Below are positions 5,210 to 7,911 of a stretch of DNA of 7,911 bases, one piece after another. The DNA comes from Neisseriaceae bacterium. Lineage in GTDB: Bacteria > Pseudomonadota > Gammaproteobacteria > Burkholderiales > Neisseriaceae. The first letter of the stretch is position 1. Each line of letters opens with the position of its first letter. The position numbers and the translations under genes are program-made. Below the pieces are notes generated by a model. The model did not search any database, had not been told where the DNA came from, and was given only the letters and a program-made list of their open reading frames with translations. The stretch is from NCBI GenBank assembly GCA_017446355.1, contig JAFSQZ010000076.1:1-7911 (forward strand), written 5' to 3'.

Positions 5210-6353
5210 GTATGGATTGAATAAAAGCAATTAACGCGTTTCTTAATTCATCAATACCTTGATTGTCGCGAGCAGAAACGTAGACGGCAACAGGTTTTCC
5301 TGATGCATCTTTTTGATAACCTAAATATTGCTGCTTTTCAGGAAGTAAGTCAATTTTATTATAAATCAATAGTTGTGGAATTTTATCTGCTTTAATTTGC
5401 GCCAATACGGTGTTGACATCATCAATTTTGCGTTCGTATTCAGGGTCGCTAATGTCTACAATATGCAACAATCCATCGGCTAAAACGGTTTCTTCTAAAG
5501 TGGCAGCGAATGCAGCAACGAGTTGATGTGGTAAATTTTGGATAAAACCAACAGTATCTGCCAAAATGACGCTGACGTTTTCGTTGAGAAATAAACGGCG
5601 TGTGGTGGTGTCCAAAGTGGCAAAAAGTTGGTTTTTGGCAAAAACATCTGATTTGGTGAGCCGATTAAATAAAGTGGATTTACCTGCATTGGTGTAGCCA
5701 ACGATTGCCAAAGTTTTCAGGCTGCCTGAAAGTCGTGCTGCACGCTGGGTTTGACGTTGTTTTTTTACTTGGTCTAATTGTTTGCGTAACGCATTGATTT
5801 TGCTTTGAATAAAACGTCTGTCTGTTTCCAATTGGGTTTCACCAGGTCCTTTTAAACCGATGCCACCTTTTTGACTTTGCAAATGTTGATAACCACGCAC
5901 TAAACGGCTGGATAAGTGCGTAAGTTGCGCTAATTCTACTTGTAATTTGCCTTCACGTGTTTGTGCGCGTTGCGCGAAAATGGCGAGAATTAAACCAACA
6001 CGATCCAAGACGCGACATTGTAAAATGCGCTCTAAATTACGTTCTTGTGTGGGTGTGAGTTCGTGATTGAAAATCACCAGTTGCACATTGTTTTCGCGCA
6101 CAAGATTTGCCAATTCTTCAGCTTTGCCTGTACCCACTAATAAGGCAGTATGCGCTTTATCACGTTTCGCAAGATGTTCCCAAACCAATTCACCACCTGT
6201 TGCCAAGACCAATTCTTTTGCTTCTTGATGATTAGCAAGAAAAGCTTGTTCGCGCATTGTATTGCTGCCTGAAAAAGAATCAGACAACATTACTGACACC
6301 AACATAATGCGTTCGGCTTGTTCTAGAGATTTATCGGTTTGAAAACGTGGCAT
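5199..6353 (-). CDS. hflX: Ribosome-associated GTPase HflX
   Basis: Translational GTPase that binds the 50S subunit and, by family, splits stalled or stressed ribosomes. From the chosen ATG it has 384 residues. An N-terminal HflX domain carries GTGKAEEL (74-81) and the GPGETQLETDRR glycine-rich motif (169-180), followed by a basic coiled-coil linker (about 182-208). The G domain has G1 GYTNAGKS (219-226), G3 DTVGF (266-270), G4 NKID (332-335) and G5 SAR (360-362). The frame stays open to a TTG at 6410, but a good promoter (TTGCCA-17-AATAAT) covers that codon, so the transcript probably starts inside the extension and ATG at 6353 is the start. No Shine-Dalgarno is visible there. An exact uptake sequence (5719-5730) encodes SGSLK just before G1, and the stop lies in a degenerate one. 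The usual partner hfq is not adjacent. Confidence 0.93.
   Translation of the reverse strand: MPRFQTDKSLEQAERIMLVSVMLSDSFSGSNTMREQAFLANHQEAKELVLATGGELVWEHLAKRDKAHTALLVGTGKAEELANLVRENNVQLVIFNHELTPTQERNLERILQCRVLDRVGLILAIFAQRAQTREGKLQVELAQLTHLSSRLVRGYQHLQSQKGGIGLKGPGETQLETDRRFIQSKINALRKQLDQVKKQRQTQRAARLSGSLKTLAIVGYTNAGKSTLFNRLTKSDVFAKNQLFATLDTTTRRLFLNENVSVILADTVGFIQNLPHQLVAAFAATLEETVLADGLLHIVDISDPEYERKIDDVNTVLAQIKADKIPQLLIYNKIDLLPEKQQYLGYQKDASGKPVAVYVSARDNQGIDELRNALIAFIQSIQAV
5714..5731. repeat. DNA uptake sequence inside hflX
   Basis: TTTTCAGGCTGCCTGAAA. AGGCTGCCTGAA reads on plus at 5719-5730 and AGGCAGCCTGAA on minus at 5716-5727. In the hflX frame it encodes LSGSLKT, the junction between the coiled-coil linker and the G domain. 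It is the only exact uptake 12-mer within a coding region here. A poorer match, TTGCTGCCTGAA, is at 6262-6273 in the same gene and encodes FSGS. Confidence 0.85.
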
Positions 6354-6381
6354 AATGAAATAAAACGCAAAATAAAGGTTT

Positions 6382-6410
6382 ATTATTGTAAAAGCTGGTA
6401 CTTTTGGCAA
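6382..6410 (-). promoter_or_regulatory. Promoter of hflX
   Basis: On the minus strand, TTGCCA (6410-6405) and AATAAT (6387-6382) are separated by exactly 17 bases. Each hexamer differs from the sigma-70 consensus at one position. Transcription would start near 6375, giving a leader of about 22 bases to the ATG at 6353. The -35 box directly abuts the end of the inverted-repeat element that starts at 6411-6415. Confidence 0.65.
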
Positions 6411-6414
6411 GTTA

Positions 6415-6549
6415 AAACCTTTTTAAAACCTGATTTTTTGTCATTATTTATTAACCTTTGTTAACGCTTCATAAATAATCTCTTTATAAAACAACAAGAT
6501 TATATTTTTAATTACATTTTGTTTGTAACGAATGAATATTGCAAAGGTT
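6415..6549. mobile_element. MITE-like inverted-repeat element, copy B
   Basis: The left end AAACCTTTTTAAAAC (6415-6429), extended outward as GTTAAAACC, matches the right end of copy A read on minus (GTTAAAACCTTTGCAAAAC) at nearly every base. The right end TTGCAAAGGTT (6539-6549) gives AACCTTTGCAA on minus. Inside, GTCATTA ... AATCT (6440-6481) contains ATTATTTAT (6443-6451) paired with ATAAATAAT (6471-6479). TTTATAAAACAA and then AGATT ... AATGA follow, the same order as copy A. Length is about 135 bp with no ORF. GTTAA occurs on both flanks (6411-6415 and 6550-6554), which may be a 5-bp target duplication or part of the repeat. Confidence 0.55.
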
Positions 6550-6572
6550 GTTAAGAGATAAATTTTGAAAAA

Positions 6573-6591
6573 TTTTCAGGCTGCCTGAAAA
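6573..6591. repeat. DNA uptake sequence palindrome upstream of prs
   Basis: TTTTCAGGCTGCCTGAAAA. AGGCTGCCTGAA reads on plus at 6578-6589 and AGGCAGCCTGAA on minus at 6575-6586. It sits 28 bases after inverted-repeat element B, the same arrangement as element A and the uptake site at 345-356. Confidence 0.85.
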
Positions 6592-6610
6592 TAAAATAAA
6601 CCCTTTTTAC

Positions 6611-6640
6611 TTTCAATGGAAATAGCAAATCAGGTATAAT
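6611..6640 (+). promoter_or_regulatory. Promoter of prs
   Basis: A perfect TATAAT -10 is at 6635-6640. The -35 is poor (TTTCAA at 6611-6616, 18-base spacing). Transcription would begin near 6647, giving a leader of about 45 bases to the ATG at 6692 or about 93 to the ATG at 6740. Confidence 0.6.
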
Positions 6641-6691
6641 CGCCACAGTCTGAATAAGACATTCAATTTTTGACCAAGTGAAAGGGAAAAA

Positions 6692-7723
6692 ATGAAGTTC
6701 CCTAGTCTTAAAAAACAATTTAATCAATCGGGTGAAGAAATGGCTCTTGATAGCTTAATGGTGTTTACAGGTAATGCCAATCCTCAATTGGCGCAACGCG
6801 TTGTCAATCATTTGGATACGCAACTGGGTAATGCGTCTGTTAAAAAATTTTCTGATGGCGAAGTATCAATTGAGTTGCTGGAAAACGTGCGTGGTCGCGA
6901 TGTTTTTATCTTGCAATCCACTTGTTCACCCACTAACGATAATTTAATGGAAATTTTAACTTTGGCAGATGCCTTAAAACGCGCATCTGCCAGTCGTATT
7001 ACTGCCGCTATTCCTTATTTTGGTTATGCACGTCAAGATCGTCGTCCACGTTCTGCTCGTGTGCCTATTTCCGCAAAATTGGTGGCTAATATGTTAGCCA
7101 GTGCTGGCATTGACCGTATTTTAACGATGGACTTGCACGCCGATCAAATTCAAGGTTTTTTTGATATTCCAGTAGACAATATTTATGCTACGCCCATTTT
7201 AACGCGCGATATTCTTCAACAAGACATTAAAGATTTGATTGTGGTTAGTCCTGATATTGGTGGTGTGGTACGTGCGCGCGCAGTTGCCAAAGTGTTGAAT
7301 ACAGATTTAGCGATTATTGATAAACGTCGCCCACAAGCCAATGTTGCGGAAGTAATGAATATTATTGGCGATGTATCGGGTAAAACATGTCTTTTGATTG
7401 ACGATATGATTGATACAGCCAATACACTTTGCAAAGGTGCAGCAGCCTTAAAAGAACGCGGCGCAGCGCGTGTATTGGCTTATGCAACACACCCAGTATT
7501 TTCAGGTGGTGCAGTAGAGCGTTTGAACGATTCAGCTGTTGATGAAGTGGTGGTTACTGATACCATTCCTTTATCAGAAGCAGCAAAATCCAGCTCAAAA
7601 ATTCGTCAAGTATCCGTTTCTGGTTTGTTGGCAGAAACCATTCGTCGCATTAACAACGAAGAATCTGTTTCCTATTTATTTAATGAAGATTTGGTTCAAT
7701 TGGGTTCATTGATTTTGCCATAA
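6692..7723 (+). CDS. prs: Ribose-phosphate pyrophosphokinase (PRPP synthetase)
   Basis: Makes 5-phosphoribosyl-1-pyrophosphate from ribose 5-phosphate and ATP, the precursor for purines, pyrimidines, NAD, histidine and tryptophan. It has 343 residues from this start. Motifs are FSDGE (53-57), the ATP-site RQDRR (114-118), the signature DLHADQIQGFF (147-157) with its catalytic-region histidine 149, the flexible-loop KRRP (211-214) and the PRPP-binding loop DDMIDTANT (237-245). The C-terminus SYLFN...ILP is complete. Two starts are possible. ATG 6692 has the better ribosome binding site (AAAGGGA). ATG 6740 gives 327 residues, the length I recall for Neisseria Prs (MAAYDSLMVFTGN...), and has GGTGAAG in front. 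If 6692 is used, residues 1-16 (MKFPSLKKQFNQSGEE) are an extension outside the conserved fold. The gene has its own promoter, divergent from hflX. Function is secure, the start is not. Confidence 0.95.
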   Translation: MKFPSLKKQFNQSGEEMALDSLMVFTGNANPQLAQRVVNHLDTQLGNASVKKFSDGEVSIELLENVRGRDVFILQSTCSPTNDNLMEILTLADALKRASASRITAAIPYFGYARQDRRPRSARVPISAKLVANMLASAGIDRILTMDLHADQIQGFFDIPVDNIYATPILTRDILQQDIKDLIVVSPDIGGVVRARAVAKVLNTDLAIIDKRRPQANVAEVMNIIGDVSGKTCLLIDDMIDTANTLCKGAAALKERGAARVLAYATHPVFSGGAVERLNDSAVDEVVVTDTIPLSEAAKSSSKIRQVSVSGLLAETIRRINNEESVSYLFNEDLVQLGSLILP

Positions 7724-7911
7724 TTTCTATAACTTAAAGATAGGGCAGGTTAAGCAATAGTCTTGTGTGAGAAGTATGTTAATTTGTAAAGTACAACTGG
7801 TTTATTTAATTGAGAGAATGGTGGTTTTTTAATGAATCAAATAGAAATATGTATGAGAGTAAGAGGTTATTTATTAGTGTGAAGTAAACTCAAAGTAACG
7901 ATTTTTTGCCA
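7724..7911. other. Region after prs with no supported feature
   Basis: AT-rich, with only short ORFs, no strong hairpin plus T-run, no tRNA-like fold and no uptake sequence. The end of the prs transcript is therefore not visible here. Confidence 0.6.

Noticed and set aside
7832..7882. 16-codon ORF after prs (ATG at 7832)
   Set aside because: No Shine-Dalgarno, no recognisable product, and no downstream gene visible that it could lead into.

Overview
The window looks like chromosomal DNA from a low-GC member of the Neisseriaceae. Two things support this. The housekeeping proteins (ParA, RsmG, AroC, HflX, Prs) read like Neisseria homologues. The spacer DNA is also peppered with a 12-mer, AGGCTGCCTGAA, which matches the AG-simDUS dialect of the family's DNA uptake sequence as I recall it (Simonsiella type). 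All eight intact sites carry this 12-mer on one strand. Six of them also read as the Kingella-type AGGCAGCCTGAA on the other strand, because the site is a near-perfect palindrome. A Simonsiella-like organism is my best guess; the genus is inferred, not proven.

Layout. Positions 1-544 hold no gene. They contain a tandem duplication of a ~97 bp unit (hairpin plus uptake sequence), a ~129 bp inverted-repeat element resembling a MITE, and fragments of further copies. Seven genes then follow, all on the minus strand. Listed right to left, in transcription order, they are hflX (GTPase), a type IV pilin-like gene with Asp at mature position 5, comP (minor pilin that binds DNA uptake sequences), aroC (chorismate synthase), an exported Sel1-repeat protein with seven cysteine pairs, rsmG (16S rRNA methyltransferase) and parA (chromosome partitioning ATPase; its ATG overlaps the rsmG stop). 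The spacer 6354-6691 holds divergent promoters, a second copy of the MITE-like element and an uptake sequence. On the plus strand, prs (PRPP synthetase) follows. The last 188 bases show nothing convincing.

How it fits together. Most genes are unrelated core functions. The two pilin genes form a small competence/pilus unit. ComP is the receptor for the same class of short sequence that is scattered through the window, so receptor and ligand can be read together. Uptake sequences lie just after the stops of the Sel1 gene and aroC, as an inverted pair after comP, and inside the hflX coding region. The most interesting material is the repeat DNA: a dispersed inverted-repeat element (copies at 193-321 and 6415-6549) built from hairpins that start GTCATT or TCATT and end AATCT, a frame resembling the neisserial dRS3 repeat. 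The aspartate pilin and the disulfide-rich Sel1 protein are also worth a second look.
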